A DNA stretch of 31,756 bases from CAVRTJ01 sp964507185. GTDB lineage: Bacteria; Acidobacteriota; UBA4820; DSQY01. The translations under genes were made by a program, and so were the position numbers. The stretch spans positions 1-31,756 of the forward strand of contig CAZDOY010000033.1 in the NCBI GenBank assembly GCA_964507185.1. Direction: 5' to 3'. Shown here piece by piece: positions 1 to 8,289 of this stretch. A model generated the notes under the pieces. The model was given only the letters and a program-made list of their open reading frames with translations, made no database searches and was not told where the DNA came from. Position 1 is the stretch's first letter; each line of letters starts with the position of its first letter.

Positions 1-138
1 TCCCGCTTGCTGAAGGCCGTCCCTAAGTGCCTGACGGCAAAGCGGCAGTATAGCAGGGTAAGGGCTAAGGCCGAAGGGCTAAAGGCGAAAGGGAAGGCGG
101 CGGGGAACGGGCCTTCGAAGGCCTCCCATCGCACCATT

Positions 139-170
139 CACTCGATCACTGGCTCACTCGGTCACTGCGT
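139..170. repeat. Two imperfect 16-bp tandem units
   Basis: Two adjacent 16-bp units, 139-154 and 155-170, share the pattern CACTCGxTCACTG and differ at three positions. They lie downstream of the minus-strand SDR gene in 1-194, a stretch where I see no gene and no T-tract terminator. The function is unknown and the unit number is minimal. Confidence 0.5.
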
Positions 171-194
171 CGGCGGGCACGAGGCCGCCGGCGG

Positions 195-914
195 TCAGTT
201 CGAGAAGCGCTTGTAGAGGAACTCGGGGGCGATCTTCGACAGGATGGAGACCAGCGCCCAGCGCCGCGGGACGTAGACGACCTTCCGGCGCTTCTTCATG
301 GCGCGGTAGATCTGCTTGACGCACGTCTCCACGTCCGCCACCCAGAACATGCCCTCCTGCCCCTGTGTCATGGGCGTGTCGATGTAACCGGGACGGATGT
401 CCGTAACCGCCACGCCGAACCGGCCGAGGTTCATGCGAAGTCCCTCCAGGTAGTTGGACACAAAGGCCTTCGATGCGTTGTAGGCCGGATTGAAAGGGCT
501 GCCCCGCAGGGACGCCACGGAGGACAGCCCCACCAGGTGACCCTTTTTCCGATCGAGGAAATGGCGGCCGGCCCACGTCGCCACCGCCGCAAACCCGGCC
601 ACGTTCGTCGCGATGGTGTCGCCCTCGGGTTCCCAGAAAAGATGGTTGTTGAAGATCCCGATGCCGGAACTGATCACCACGCAGTCCACGTCACCCAGCG
701 CCGAGCGCAGGGCGTCCAGACGCCGGGACACGGAGGCGGTATCGCGCACGTCCAGGACCTGGATCGCGGTTCCTTCTCCCAGGTCGGCGGCCAGGTCCTT
801 CATCGCCTTCTCGTTTCTCGACGCCAGGCCGAGCGTCCACCCGTCCGCCGCCATCCTGCGGGCAAGGGCCCGCCCGATGCCCGAACTCGCGCCGACTATG
901 ATGGCTTTAGACAT
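195..914 (-). CDS. SDR family NAD(P)-dependent oxidoreductase
   Basis: A 239-residue classical short-chain dehydrogenase/reductase, probably cytoplasmic, catalysing NAD(P)-dependent oxidation or reduction of an unidentified substrate. Visible motifs are the Rossmann glycine motif GASSGIG (residues 8-14), the NVAG asparagine near 104, a catalytic serine in LSSVAS (about 132) and YNASK with Tyr145 and Lys149. The length fits the roughly 250-residue classical class. I chose the ATG at 914 because GGGAGGT lies six bases upstream and the glycine motif then sits at the usual N-terminal distance. The frame stays open upstream to 1436, but that extension is Arg/Pro-rich and antisense to the next gene. 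The C-terminus (KIAPEFLYKRFSN) is basic and may contact the membrane. The gene is transcribed away from the C1 peptidase gene and appears monocistronic. The family is secure and the substrate is not predictable. Confidence 0.9.
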   Translation of the reverse strand: MSKAIIVGASSGIGRALARRMAADGWTLGLASRNEKAMKDLAADLGEGTAIQVLDVRDTASVSRRLDALRSALGDVDCVVISSGIGIFNNHLFWEPEGDTIATNVAGFAAVATWAGRHFLDRKKGHLVGLSSVASLRGSPFNPAYNASKAFVSNYLEGLRMNLGRFGVAVTDIRPGYIDTPMTQGQEGMFWVADVETCVKQIYRAMKKRRKVVYVPRRWALVSILSKIAPEFLYKRFSN

Positions 915-1026
915 CTCGCTACCTCCCTGAATGAAACCGTCGAAGTAATGTAGAAGCAGAGTAGCACGGACCGCCCGGCCCGTATCGAACGGAAGGACTG
1001 CGGAGACCCGGGATTCCGCCATGGAG

Positions 1027-1056
1027 GCCGCCGCCCGCCGGCGAGCGCGCGGCGGC
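1027..1056. repeat. Inverted repeat, 8-bp GC stem
   Basis: GCCGCCGC at 1027-1034 pairs with GCGGCGGC at 1049-1056 around a 14-base loop. It lies next to the larger hairpin at 1061-1091, between the SDR and C1 peptidase genes. In GC-rich DNA such a stem could be incidental. Confidence 0.4.
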
Positions 1057-1060
1057 ATGA

Positions 1061-1091
1061 GCGCGGAGGGAGCCGGCGGCTCCCTCCGCGC
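1061..1091 (-). terminator. Strong 14-bp hairpin after the C1 peptidase gene, no T-tract
   Basis: Positions 1061-1074 and 1078-1091 form a perfect 14-bp GC-rich stem with a three-base loop, beginning 11 bases past the peptidase stop codon on the minus strand. No T-run follows, so this is not a canonical intrinsic terminator. It may instead protect the 3' end or pause RNA polymerase. The structure is seen directly; the termination role is inferred. Confidence 0.55.
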
Positions 1092-1102
1092 ATCACCATC
1101 GA

Positions 1103-2521
1103 TCAGTTGGAGAAGGGGTCCCAGGGCGGCATGACCTCGGGTTTTCCATCCGCGAGCTTCAGAACGTCCTCGGGCACGTACTTCTTGTTCACGAGCATCT
1201 CGTAGACGTTGGCCTCGAACCACGAGTCGGTGATGGTCCAGTAGCCCTCCTGGCCGTACTTCTTGCCCCAGGAGTTTTCGACCTTCCACTTGTCGGGCTT
1301 CCCGTCCCGGACGTCCACACCCACAAAGACCATGCAGTGGTCCGGAGCGCCCTGGAAGTAGGCCAGCTGGTCGGCCTTGTCCATGTGGAAGTCGAGGCCG
1401 AACAGGTCGCCGTAGTCCTTGATGCCCTGGTCCCACAGGCCGGCCTCGTTGTCGCGCTGGACGCCCGAGTTGCAGCAGAACCAGACGGCCTCGTCGCCCA
1501 GGACCGACTTCATGGCCATGGTCTTCATGACGTCGACGGGCACGTTGACGGCCTGCATGTCCGGCCCGTCGGCCGTGTCCCGGTTCCAGGCGAACCTCAG
1601 CACGGCGTTCATGGGCTTGCCGGGGTAGTTGACGACGTGCATGTAGTCGTGGAGGTCCACACCCACGAACGCCTTGTAGAACTTCTGCGGCGTGTAGGTC
1701 TTGGCGGGGCTCACCTTGCCGTCCTTGTCCTCGTAGCGCCAGGTGAAGGTGTGCGGCGGCCGCCCGAGGCAGAGGACGAGGATCCTGTCGACCTGCTTGA
1801 GGACGTCGAGCTTCGCCGCGCGGAGCTGCTCCACCGTGGCGCCGGCCTTAGCCTTCGCCCTGAGCGAGATGATCCCCTTGCGAATGACCGTGGCCAGCAG
1901 TTCGTTCATCTCATTCGTGTGGGCGGCGCTGTAGGTGTCCGGCATGACGGACTTCGGTACGACGCCGTACTTGTCCACGAGGTAGAGCACGTAGTTCCAG
2001 TCGCCGCCGTCCTCGATGGGGTGCTTGAGCAGGAGTTCGTTCTTCCGGCTGTCCGGGGCCTCGTTCCTGAGGGCGATGGCCAGCTCGAGCGACCGGTTGG
2101 CCCGCTCCAGCTTGTCCCAGTACTGCTCGTAGGCCTGGGACAGCTCGAAGTTCTTGAGCTTGTACTTCACGATCACGGCGGGCCTGAGGATGTTGAGGCC
2201 CGCGAAGAGCCAGCAACGTCCGCTGTGTTCCTGGTTTGTGATGGCCCCCGGCTTCTTGATGACGTGCGTGAAGAGCTTGTCGTCGTCCCGCTTATTCTTC
2301 CCGTCCACCACCAGCTTGCCGATAGGGTTCTCCGACAGCGCGTTCTGCGCGGCGCGCAGGGCCGGGGTCATGTCGGTGCCCTTCTGGATTTCAGCTACGG
2401 CCGCAGGCGTGAGGCCCGCGGCGGGATCGGGCGCCTCACCGGGCCCCTCCACGTACTGCGCCATGAGCGGAAAAGACGCTACCAGCAAGACCGCACAGAT
2501 CACTTTTTTGGAATGACGCAT
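1103..2521 (-). CDS. Exported C1 family peptidase (bleomycin hydrolase/aminopeptidase C type)
   Basis: A 472-residue papain-fold cysteine peptidase of the C1B (bleomycin hydrolase/PepC) type. The triad is recognisable: Gln97 and Cys103 in QEHSGRCW, His395 in DHCMVFVG and Asn416 in VENSWG. The long spacing between Cys and His, with EDGGDW near 170-175, is typical of C1B. Characterised C1B enzymes are mostly cytosolic aminopeptidases, whereas this protein begins with a basic stretch, a hydrophobic run and an Ala-containing cleavage region (about residues 1-21). Export to the periplasm is therefore likely. The start at 2521 follows GGAGGT at eight bases. Divergent transcription from a secreted dipeptidyl peptidase gene suggests both act in extracytoplasmic peptide breakdown. 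The usual C-terminal aminopeptidase-trimming arm ends here in DPFSN, and I cannot confirm exopeptidase specificity. Confidence 0.92.
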   Translation of the reverse strand: MRHSKKVICAVLLVASFPLMAQYVEGPGEAPDPAAGLTPAAVAEIQKGTDMTPALRAAQNALSENPIGKLVVDGKNKRDDDKLFTHVIKKPGAITNQEHSGRCWLFAGLNILRPAVIVKYKLKNFELSQAYEQYWDKLERANRSLELAIALRNEAPDSRKNELLLKHPIEDGGDWNYVLYLVDKYGVVPKSVMPDTYSAAHTNEMNELLATVIRKGIISLRAKAKAGATVEQLRAAKLDVLKQVDRILVLCLGRPPHTFTWRYEDKDGKVSPAKTYTPQKFYKAFVGVDLHDYMHVVNYPGKPMNAVLRFAWNRDTADGPDMQAVNVPVDVMKTMAMKSVLGDEAVWFCCNSGVQRDNEAGLWDQGIKDYGDLFGLDFHMDKADQLAYFQGAPDHCMVFVGVDVRDGKPDKWKVENSWGKKYGQEGYWTITDSWFEANVYEMLVNKKYVPEDVLKLADGKPEVMPPWDPFSN

Positions 2522-2719
2522 GGTGCACACCTCCTCTGATCCGATGACCTCGGGAAGCCGCAGGCTTCCCGCTTCCATCCCGTGCCTGTCGACCGTCGAT
2601 AAAGCGGCACGACGTCCCGCCCCCGGCCTCCTATTCGCCGGCGCATCAACGGCGGCCTGCGCGCGGCGCCTTCAGGGTATTCCAAAGCCGGGGTCGCCCT
2701 CAACTCCGGTCATTCGTCG

Positions 2720-2725
2720 TACAAT
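2720..2725 (+). promoter_or_regulatory. Possible -10 element for the dipeptidyl peptidase gene
   Basis: TACAAT at 2720-2725 matches a sigma-70 -10 hexamer 66 bases upstream of the chosen start, within the 270-base divergent intergenic region 2522-2791. I find no convincing -35 hexamer at the right spacing, so this is tentative. Nothing else was recognised in that region. Confidence 0.3.
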
Positions 2726-2791
2726 AAGGAACTGCACCAGTTCGGCGGGGCCCCGTTCCCGCGGGATCAGAAAATGAGAAGGAGAATCCTC

Positions 2792-5017
2792 ATGAACCGA
2801 CACTTCAGGCCGTGGCTCTCCGCCGCGGCGGTTATGCTGGTCACGATTGCGGCCTCCGCCGCTCCCTCCAAGAACCTGACCGTCGCAGATGCCCTCCAAT
2901 CCTGGCGCTTCGGGGGAAACGTCCCCCGGGACATTATCTGGGCCCCGGACGGCCGGACGTTCTTCTATTTCAAAGCCGGTTCGCCGCGTGAAGCCTCGGA
3001 CCTGATGCGCTTCGACACGGCGGACCTCTCGCGCCACATCGTGCTCACCCAGGACGCGTACCGGAAGGCCCTGGCCGGCCTCGAGGGCATTACGGAGGCC
3101 CAGGAAGCGCGTGCCGACTTCAGGACGTATGAGGTCTCGCCCGAGGGTCGCTATCTCCTGTTAAGTACACCCAAGGGCCTGTTGTGCTGGAACCTCGCGG
3201 TGGGAAAGCTCAGCCGCCTCTCGCCGAAGAAACTGGGAAAGGTCGACAACGCCGCGTGGTCACCGGACGGTACGCGGGTGGCGTTCACTTCCGGCGCCGA
3301 TCTCTGGGTGGCGGACCGCGCTTCCGGCGAGGCTCACCGGCTCGTGGCGGGCGGGTCCCCACTCGTGACGTGCGGATCGGTAGACTGGCTCTACGGCGAG
3401 GAGCTGGATATGACCACGGGCTACTGGTGGTCGCCCGACGGGAGCCGCATCGCCTACCTGCGTTTCGACGAGGCGGGCGTACCCACCTACCCCATCATCG
3501 ACCAGACCCAGATCAACCCGGCGGTCAAGAAACAGTTCTATCCGAAGCCCGGCGAACAGAACCCATCCGTGACGCTCCGCGTCGTGACCCTGGACGGAAA
3601 GGACTCGGCGGTCACGGGCGCCGGATCCGGCGAGGGGTATCTGACCCGGGTCGCCTGGTTTCCGGACGGCAAAGCGTTGAGCTTTGAGATCATCAACCGG
3701 AACCAGAACCACCTCGTGCTGTACCGATCGAACCTCAACGACAAGGCGCCCGTCTCCCTGCTCGAGGAGAAGCACGCCACCTGGGTCAACGTTCTGGGCC
3801 GCCCTCGCTTCATCAACGGTGGCAGAAGTTTCCTCTGGCTGAGCGAGCGGGACGGCTACGAGCACATCTACCTCTACGACCTCGCGAAGAAATCGGTCAA
3901 GAGGCTCACCGAGGGACCGTGGGTTGTGGACTCCATCCTCGGGGTGAACGAAAAGACGGGCTGGGTCTACTTCGACGGCAACCGAGAGAGTCCGCTGGGG
4001 CGGCAGCTCTACAAGGTGAACTTCAAGGGCCGCATGGAGAGGGTCTCGGAGGGAACCGGCTGGCACGACGCGACTTTCTCCCCCGGAGCAGGGGCCTACG
4101 TCGACGCCCATTCCAGCGCGGGGACGCCGCCGGTGGTCACGCTGCACCTCATCAAGAGCAGGAAGACCGCCGTGATCGCGGCCAACCCCGCACCCGAACT
4201 GGCCGAGTACGGGTTCGTCAAGCCCGAGTTCATCAAGGTTCGGGCCGACGACGGCACCGTCCTTTACGCCAGGGTCATCAAGCCGAAGGACTTCGATCCG
4301 CACAAGAAATACGCCGCCGTCGTGGAAGTCTACGGCGGCCCGGATTACCAGATGGTCCAGAACCGGTGGGTCGGGCGCTGGGACACGGTCAACCAGCTCT
4401 TTGCCGAGAACGGGTTCGTCTACTTTTCCATCGACAACCGGGGTTCCACGCGACGCGGCAAGGCATTTGAAGACGTACTCTACAAACGCATGGGAAAGGT
4501 CGAACTCGAGGACCAGCTCGCCGGCCTCAAGGCCCTCAAGGCCCTGCCCTACGTGGATGGCAACCGGGTCGGAATCTGGGGCTGGAGTTACGGCGGATTC
4601 ATGACGTGCTACACGCTCACGCACGCCCCGAAGGGCGACTTCGCCTGCGGCCTCGCTGTGGCGCCCGTCACGGACTGGCTCAACTACGACACGTGCTACA
4701 CGGAACGCTACCTGAAGCTGCCCAAGGACGACCGCCATGGATACAGGAACAGCTCGCCGGTCCACTTCGCAAAAGACCTCAAGGGCAACTTCTTCCTGGC
4801 GCAGGGCCTCGTGGACAACAACGTCCACTTCGGGAACAGCGTGCAGTTCGTGGACGCCCTCTACAAGGCGCACAAGTCGTTTCAACTGGCCTACTACCCG
4901 AGGATGAGCCACGGGATTCGCGGCCCCGACGCAAGGCTCGACCTGTTCACACACATCCTGCACTTCTTCGAGCAACAGCTCGAGCCGGGAAATCTCGCGG
5001 GGTCGAATAGAGAGTGA
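2792..5017 (+). CDS. Secreted S9B dipeptidyl-peptidase IV
   Basis: A 741-residue prolyl-oligopeptidase-family enzyme that should release Xaa-Pro or Xaa-Ala dipeptides from N-termini. An N-terminal signal sequence (about 1-24, AAVMLVTIAASAA) precedes a beta-propeller domain with recurring WSPDG/WAPDG blades, followed by a C-terminal alpha/beta-hydrolase domain. The triad is Ser599 in GWSYGG, Asp675 in LVDNNVH and His707 in MSHGI. Its spacing is nearly that of mammalian DPP4 (from memory 630/708/740). The segment DWLYGEEL at 198-205 supplies the paired glutamates that grip the substrate N-terminus, which favours S9B over acylaminoacyl peptidase. I prefer ATG 2792 to ATG 2774 because AGGAG lies seven bases upstream of it. 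The gene is divergent from an exported C1 peptidase and converges on thiD with a 15-base gap. The product is probably periplasmic. Confidence 0.95.
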   Translation: MNRHFRPWLSAAAVMLVTIAASAAPSKNLTVADALQSWRFGGNVPRDIIWAPDGRTFFYFKAGSPREASDLMRFDTADLSRHIVLTQDAYRKALAGLEGITEAQEARADFRTYEVSPEGRYLLLSTPKGLLCWNLAVGKLSRLSPKKLGKVDNAAWSPDGTRVAFTSGADLWVADRASGEAHRLVAGGSPLVTCGSVDWLYGEELDMTTGYWWSPDGSRIAYLRFDEAGVPTYPIIDQTQINPAVKKQFYPKPGEQNPSVTLRVVTLDGKDSAVTGAGSGEGYLTRVAWFPDGKALSFEIINRNQNHLVLYRSNLNDKAPVSLLEEKHATWVNVLGRPRFINGGRSFLWLSERDGYEHIYLYDLAKKSVKRLTEGPWVVDSILGVNEKTGWVYFDGNRESPLGRQLYKVNFKGRMERVSEGTGWHDATFSPGAGAYVDAHSSAGTPPVVTLHLIKSRKTAVIAANPAPELAEYGFVKPEFIKVRADDGTVLYARVIKPKDFDPHKKYAAVVEVYGGPDYQMVQNRWVGRWDTVNQLFAENGFVYFSIDNRGSTRRGKAFEDVLYKRMGKVELEDQLAGLKALKALPYVDGNRVGIWGWSYGGFMTCYTLTHAPKGDFACGLAVAPVTDWLNYDTCYTERYLKLPKDDRHGYRNSSPVHFAKDLKGNFFLAQGLVDNNVHFGNSVQFVDALYKAHKSFQLAYYPRMSHGIRGPDARLDLFTHILHFFEQQLEPGNLAGSNRE

Positions 5018-5032
5018 GCGCCGGAGGCGACC

Positions 5033-5836
5033 CTATCGGTCGGCCCCCGCCCAGTGGTTAACCGGACCGTGGCCGTGGCCGAGCCCCTGGCCGGTCCGTA
5101 TGGCCTCCGTGATGAAAGCCTTGGCCTCCGCGATGGCCGTCATGGGTTCTTCTCCCCTTGCCAGCAGGGCTGCTATGGCCGCGGAGAACGTGCATCCCGT
5201 GCCGTGCGTGTTGCGATTGGAACTGCGGAGCCCTTCGAAGACCCGCCACGTTTCCCCGTCCCAGGCGAAGTCCAGGGACGCGCCCTCGGGGTTCGCGGGG
5301 CTGTGCCCGCCCTTCATCACGACGATCTTCGGCCCCATGTCCCGGATGAGTCCGGCCGCTTTCCGGAAGTCCTCTACGGTCTTCAGGGAGAAGCCTACGA
5401 GGGCTTCCGCCTCGGGCACGTTTGGCGTGACCACGAAGGCCATGGGGAAGAGGTCGCGTACAAGGGTCTCCACGGCGGCGGGATCTATGAGCGGGTCTCC
5501 GCCCTTGGCGCGCATGACCGGGTCCACCACGAGCTTGTGAACCTCGTGCCGTCGCATCACCTCAACAACGGCGGCGACGATGGACGCGTCCACAAGCATG
5601 CCGGTCTTCACGGCGTCGGCCCCGATATCCGAAAGACAGCTTTCGGCCTGAAGGGCGACGAAGGCAGGATCCACCGCCGAAATGCCCTGGACGCCGACGG
5701 TGTTTTCGGCGACGACGGCGGTCAGGACCGAGGCGCCGTAGACGCCGAACCGATGGAAGGTCTTCAGGTCCGCCTGGATGCCCGCACCCCCGCTGCAGTC
5801 GGAGCCGGCAATTGTCAGTGCCCGCGCGATCGTCAT
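5033..5836 (-). CDS. thiD: Hydroxymethylpyrimidine/phosphomethylpyrimidine kinase
   Basis: A 267-residue ribokinase-fold kinase that phosphorylates HMP and then HMP-phosphate with ATP, supplying the pyrimidine half of thiamine diphosphate. N-terminal TIAGSDCSGGAGIQADLK (about 8-25) is the substrate-binding signature. VDPVMRAKGGDPL lies mid-protein, and GTGCTFSAAIAA near 215-226 carries the anion hole and catalytic base region. The length matches stand-alone ThiD, with no fused ThiE or ThiN domain. ATG 5836 follows GGAGG at six bases. No other thiamine gene is nearby and I see no TPP riboswitch in the short leader, so this is an isolated salvage/biosynthesis gene. It converges with the DPP IV gene without an obvious terminator between them. 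Confidence 0.95.
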   Translation of the reverse strand: MTIARALTIAGSDCSGGAGIQADLKTFHRFGVYGASVLTAVVAENTVGVQGISAVDPAFVALQAESCLSDIGADAVKTGMLVDASIVAAVVEVMRRHEVHKLVVDPVMRAKGGDPLIDPAAVETLVRDLFPMAFVVTPNVPEAEALVGFSLKTVEDFRKAAGLIRDMGPKIVVMKGGHSPANPEGASLDFAWDGETWRVFEGLRSSNRNTHGTGCTFSAAIAALLARGEEPMTAIAEAKAFITEAIRTGQGLGHGHGPVNHWAGADR

Positions 5837-5991
5837 GAGAAACCTCCTTCCACGAGCTGATTTTATCTCACTCCTCCCAATAAGTGGCGCCCCTCCTTCG
5901 CCCGGCGGGCCGGTCCCCTCCCTTCCGGACCGCCTTGGGGTATCATGGGCGGGTCGCCGGGGCCTGTCCTCCCGGCGGGCGGGAGGCGCTC

Positions 5992-6897
5992 ATTACCGGG
6001 AATCCTCACTTCGGCGAATTAGTCGCCATCGGTACGGCCCTCATGTGGGCCTTCACGGCCATCTTCTTCACGCTGGCCGGCGATCGCGTCGGCTCTCTGG
6101 CGGTCAACCGCACGCGCCTGGTGATGGCCGTCGTCATGCTCGGAGCGATGCATCTCTTTCTCTTCGGCACGATCGTGCCTGTGGAAGCCACCTGGCACCA
6201 CTGGTTCTGGTTCGGACTGTCGGGAATCATCGGCCTCATGGTCGGCGACGGCTTCCTTTTCCAGGCCTACCTGGACATCGGGCCCCGCAAAGGCATGCTG
6301 GTCATGTCCGCCTGGCCCATCTTCTCGGCCGTCATGGCCCTCGCGTTCCTTGGAGAGACCCTGGGCTGGGTGGAAATCACCGGCATCGTCATTACGGTCG
6401 GCGGCATCGCGTGGGTCATCCTGGAACGGGGCATAGACAAAGCGCAGGGGCGGAGCGAACGTCTCGGACGGGGCGTTCTTTTCGCATTCGGGGGCGCGTT
6501 CTGCCAGGCGGCCGGCATCGTGGTGGCAAAGCGCGGCCTCGACGGCGCGATCTCGCCGCTTTCGGGCACGCTCATCAGGATGATCGTCGCGGCGGGCGGA
6601 ATCTGGCTGCTCACGCTCGTCTTCGGCGGCATGAAGGAGAGCATCGGCAAGCTGCGGGACCAGAAGGCCCTCGCCTATACCGCCTTCGGGGCGTTCTGCG
6701 GGCCTTTCCTTGGGGTCTGGATGTCGCTGGAGGCGGTGGACCACGCCAAGGTCGGCGTGGCCTCCGCGCTCATGGCCCTGGCACCGGTTCTGGTGTTGCC
6801 TATGGTCCGCGTCGTCTACGGAGAGCGGGTATCCTACCGGGCGATCTTCGGGACCATGGCCACCTTCGCCGGAGTGGCGCTCCTCCTGACAACCTAG
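5992..6897 (+). CDS. EamA/DMT-superfamily transporter, apparent ATT start
   Basis: About 301 residues with roughly ten hydrophobic segments and two EamA repeats, as in drug/metabolite transporters of the inner membrane. The first begins around ELVAIGTALMWAF and the second around GRGVLFAFGGAF. The substrate cannot be read from sequence. The frame is open from GTG 5884, but that portion is Pro/Arg-rich, lacks a ribosome-binding site and spans a possible -10 (TATCAT at 5941-5946). The only well-placed Shine-Dalgarno is GGGAGG at 5981-5986, five bases before ATT 5992, which also gives the family's usual N-terminus and length. A start at GTG 5884 or TTG 5935 remains possible. The gene lies 108 bases upstream of the KamA-family gene on the same strand, so export of a related amino acid is conceivable but unproven. 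Confidence 0.82.
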   Translation: MTGNPHFGELVAIGTALMWAFTAIFFTLAGDRVGSLAVNRTRLVMAVVMLGAMHLFLFGTIVPVEATWHHWFWFGLSGIIGLMVGDGFLFQAYLDIGPRKGMLVMSAWPIFSAVMALAFLGETLGWVEITGIVITVGGIAWVILERGIDKAQGRSERLGRGVLFAFGGAFCQAAGIVVAKRGLDGAISPLSGTLIRMIVAAGGIWLLTLVFGGMKESIGKLRDQKALAYTAFGAFCGPFLGVWMSLEAVDHAKVGVASALMALAPVLVLPMVRVVYGERVSYRAIFGTMATFAGVALLLTT

Positions 6898-7005
6898 TAT
6901 ATATATCCCATGGTCCGCAGAGCCGGGGCAGACTCCGCCCGGCCTCCTGGTTTCGCCGGCGGTCGTCGCGACGCTATCCAATCCGTCCTTCCGCATGGAG
7001 GCTTC

Positions 7006-8244
7006 ATGCAGAACATATATCCCAGCCCCGCGGCGCCGTCCACCGGTCGCGCCCGGTACTTTCCCGACGCAACGGACGAGGAGTGGAACGACTGGCGCTG
7101 GCAGTACCGGAACCGCGTTCGCGATCTGCAGAGCCTGGGACGCCTGCTCGACTGGACTTCGTCGGAGATCGAAGGACTGAGTCGTCTGGGCGTCGATCTT
7201 CACATCGGCATTACGCCCTACTACCTGAGCCTCATCGACGCCGCCGATCCCGGAGACCCCATCCGGCGGCAGGCCGTCCCTTCCCTGGACGAATACACCT
7301 ATCACAGCGTCGGCCTGGAAGATCCCCTGGGAGAGAATCCCCACATGCCGGTGGACGGGATCGTTCACAAGTACCCCGACAGGGTGCTTTTCCTCACAAC
7401 CAACATGTGCCCCGTGTACTGCCGCCACTGCACGAGGAGGCGGGAGTGGCAAGGCGGGCAGGCACCCAGGAGCAGACTCCGGTTGGACGCGATGATCGCC
7501 TACATTGCCCGGACGCCCTCCGTGCGGGACGTCATACTCTCGGGCGGAGACCCCCTGTCGCTGCCGGTCCGGACACTGGAGTACTGCCTCTCAGAACTGC
7601 ACAAGATAGAGCACGTGGAGATCGTGCGCATCCACACGAGGTACCCCGTGGTACTGCCGCAGCGCATCGACGACGATCTCGCGTCCCTGCTGTCCAGGTA
7701 CGGGCCCATATGGATGAATACGCACTTCAACCATCCCCGGGAGATAACTCGAGAAGCGGCGGCTGCCTGCCGCCGGATCCTGCGGGCGGGTGTTCCGCTC
7801 AATAACCAGACCGTTCTCATGCGCGGCGTGAACGACGACGTCCGGACCATCACCGCCCTGTGCCACGACCTCCTCAAGATAGGCGTACGTCCCTACTATC
7901 TCTTTCACTGCGACCCTGTCAACGGCGCGGAACACCTGCGCACGTCCGTCTGGAAGGGCGTGGAAATCATCGAGAAGATGCGCGGACACACATCGGGACT
8001 TGCGATTCCAACCTATGCCATAGATACCGAAGGCGGCGGAAAGGTTCCCATCAATCCGGATTATCTTCTCTACGCCACGGAGGACACCCTCGTCCTCAGA
8101 AATTTCGAGGGCGTCGTCTTCAACTACGGTAATCCACGGGCGGCCGGTGAGCGATCGGACGGAAAAACCCCATCCGAAGGGCTCGAGCCCCGGCTGCCCC
8201 AAGCCCGGAGAAGCAGGGCCCACGAGGGGGAGGAGAGGAACTGA
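7006..8244 (+). CDS. KamA-family radical SAM/PLP aminomutase (lysine 2,3-aminomutase-like)
   Basis: A 412-residue protein that should use a [4Fe-4S] cluster, S-adenosylmethionine and PLP to migrate an amino group. The radical SAM triad is Cys135, Cys139 and Cys142 in CPVYCRHCTRRR. SGGDPLSLP follows as the SAM-binding GGE-like motif. Asp303 (HCDPVNG) and Asp340 correspond, from memory of clostridial KAM, to lysine-binding aspartates. Lys346 in EGGGK fits the PLP Schiff-base lysine. The C-terminal region differs from clostridial enzymes: it lacks the zinc-binding cysteines and ends in a charged tail of about 35 residues. ATG 7006 follows GGAGG at four bases. Upstream codons back to 6910 look non-coding. 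It may be a free-lysine mutase, an EF-P-modifying EpmB relative or another aminomutase; the family is firm and the substrate is not. Confidence 0.88.
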   Translation: MQNIYPSPAAPSTGRARYFPDATDEEWNDWRWQYRNRVRDLQSLGRLLDWTSSEIEGLSRLGVDLHIGITPYYLSLIDAADPGDPIRRQAVPSLDEYTYHSVGLEDPLGENPHMPVDGIVHKYPDRVLFLTTNMCPVYCRHCTRRREWQGGQAPRSRLRLDAMIAYIARTPSVRDVILSGGDPLSLPVRTLEYCLSELHKIEHVEIVRIHTRYPVVLPQRIDDDLASLLSRYGPIWMNTHFNHPREITREAAAACRRILRAGVPLNNQTVLMRGVNDDVRTITALCHDLLKIGVRPYYLFHCDPVNGAEHLRTSVWKGVEIIEKMRGHTSGLAIPTYAIDTEGGGKVPINPDYLLYATEDTLVLRNFEGVVFNYGNPRAAGERSDGKTPSEGLEPRLPQARRSRAHEGEERN

Positions 8245-8289
8245 ATCCCTTTCCCTTCTCTGTGAAGGACGGTTCTTCCGTATATTCTA

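Noticed and set aside
915..1436. N-terminal extension of the SDR frame
   Set aside because: It runs antisense through the 3' end of the peptidase gene and through two hairpins, and the SDR glycine motif begins right after the ATG at 914.
3260..4975. 571-codon open frame antisense to the DPP IV gene
   Set aside because: It has no recognisable domain, is rich in Val/His/Asp/Glu as expected from the complement of a GC-rich gene, and the sense strand encodes a clear peptidase.
5837..5870. TPP riboswitch upstream of thiD
   Set aside because: The leader is short and I saw no conserved CUGAGA or related thi-box pattern.
6901..7024. Exact 10-bp direct repeat ATATATCCCA at 6901-6910 and 7015-7024
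   Set aside because: Too short to claim a mobile-element footprint, and one copy lies within codons 4-7 of the aminomutase gene.
8262..8280. Possible terminator after the aminomutase gene
   Set aside because: The only stem is about four bases long and the T-rich stretch belongs to the pal promoter region.
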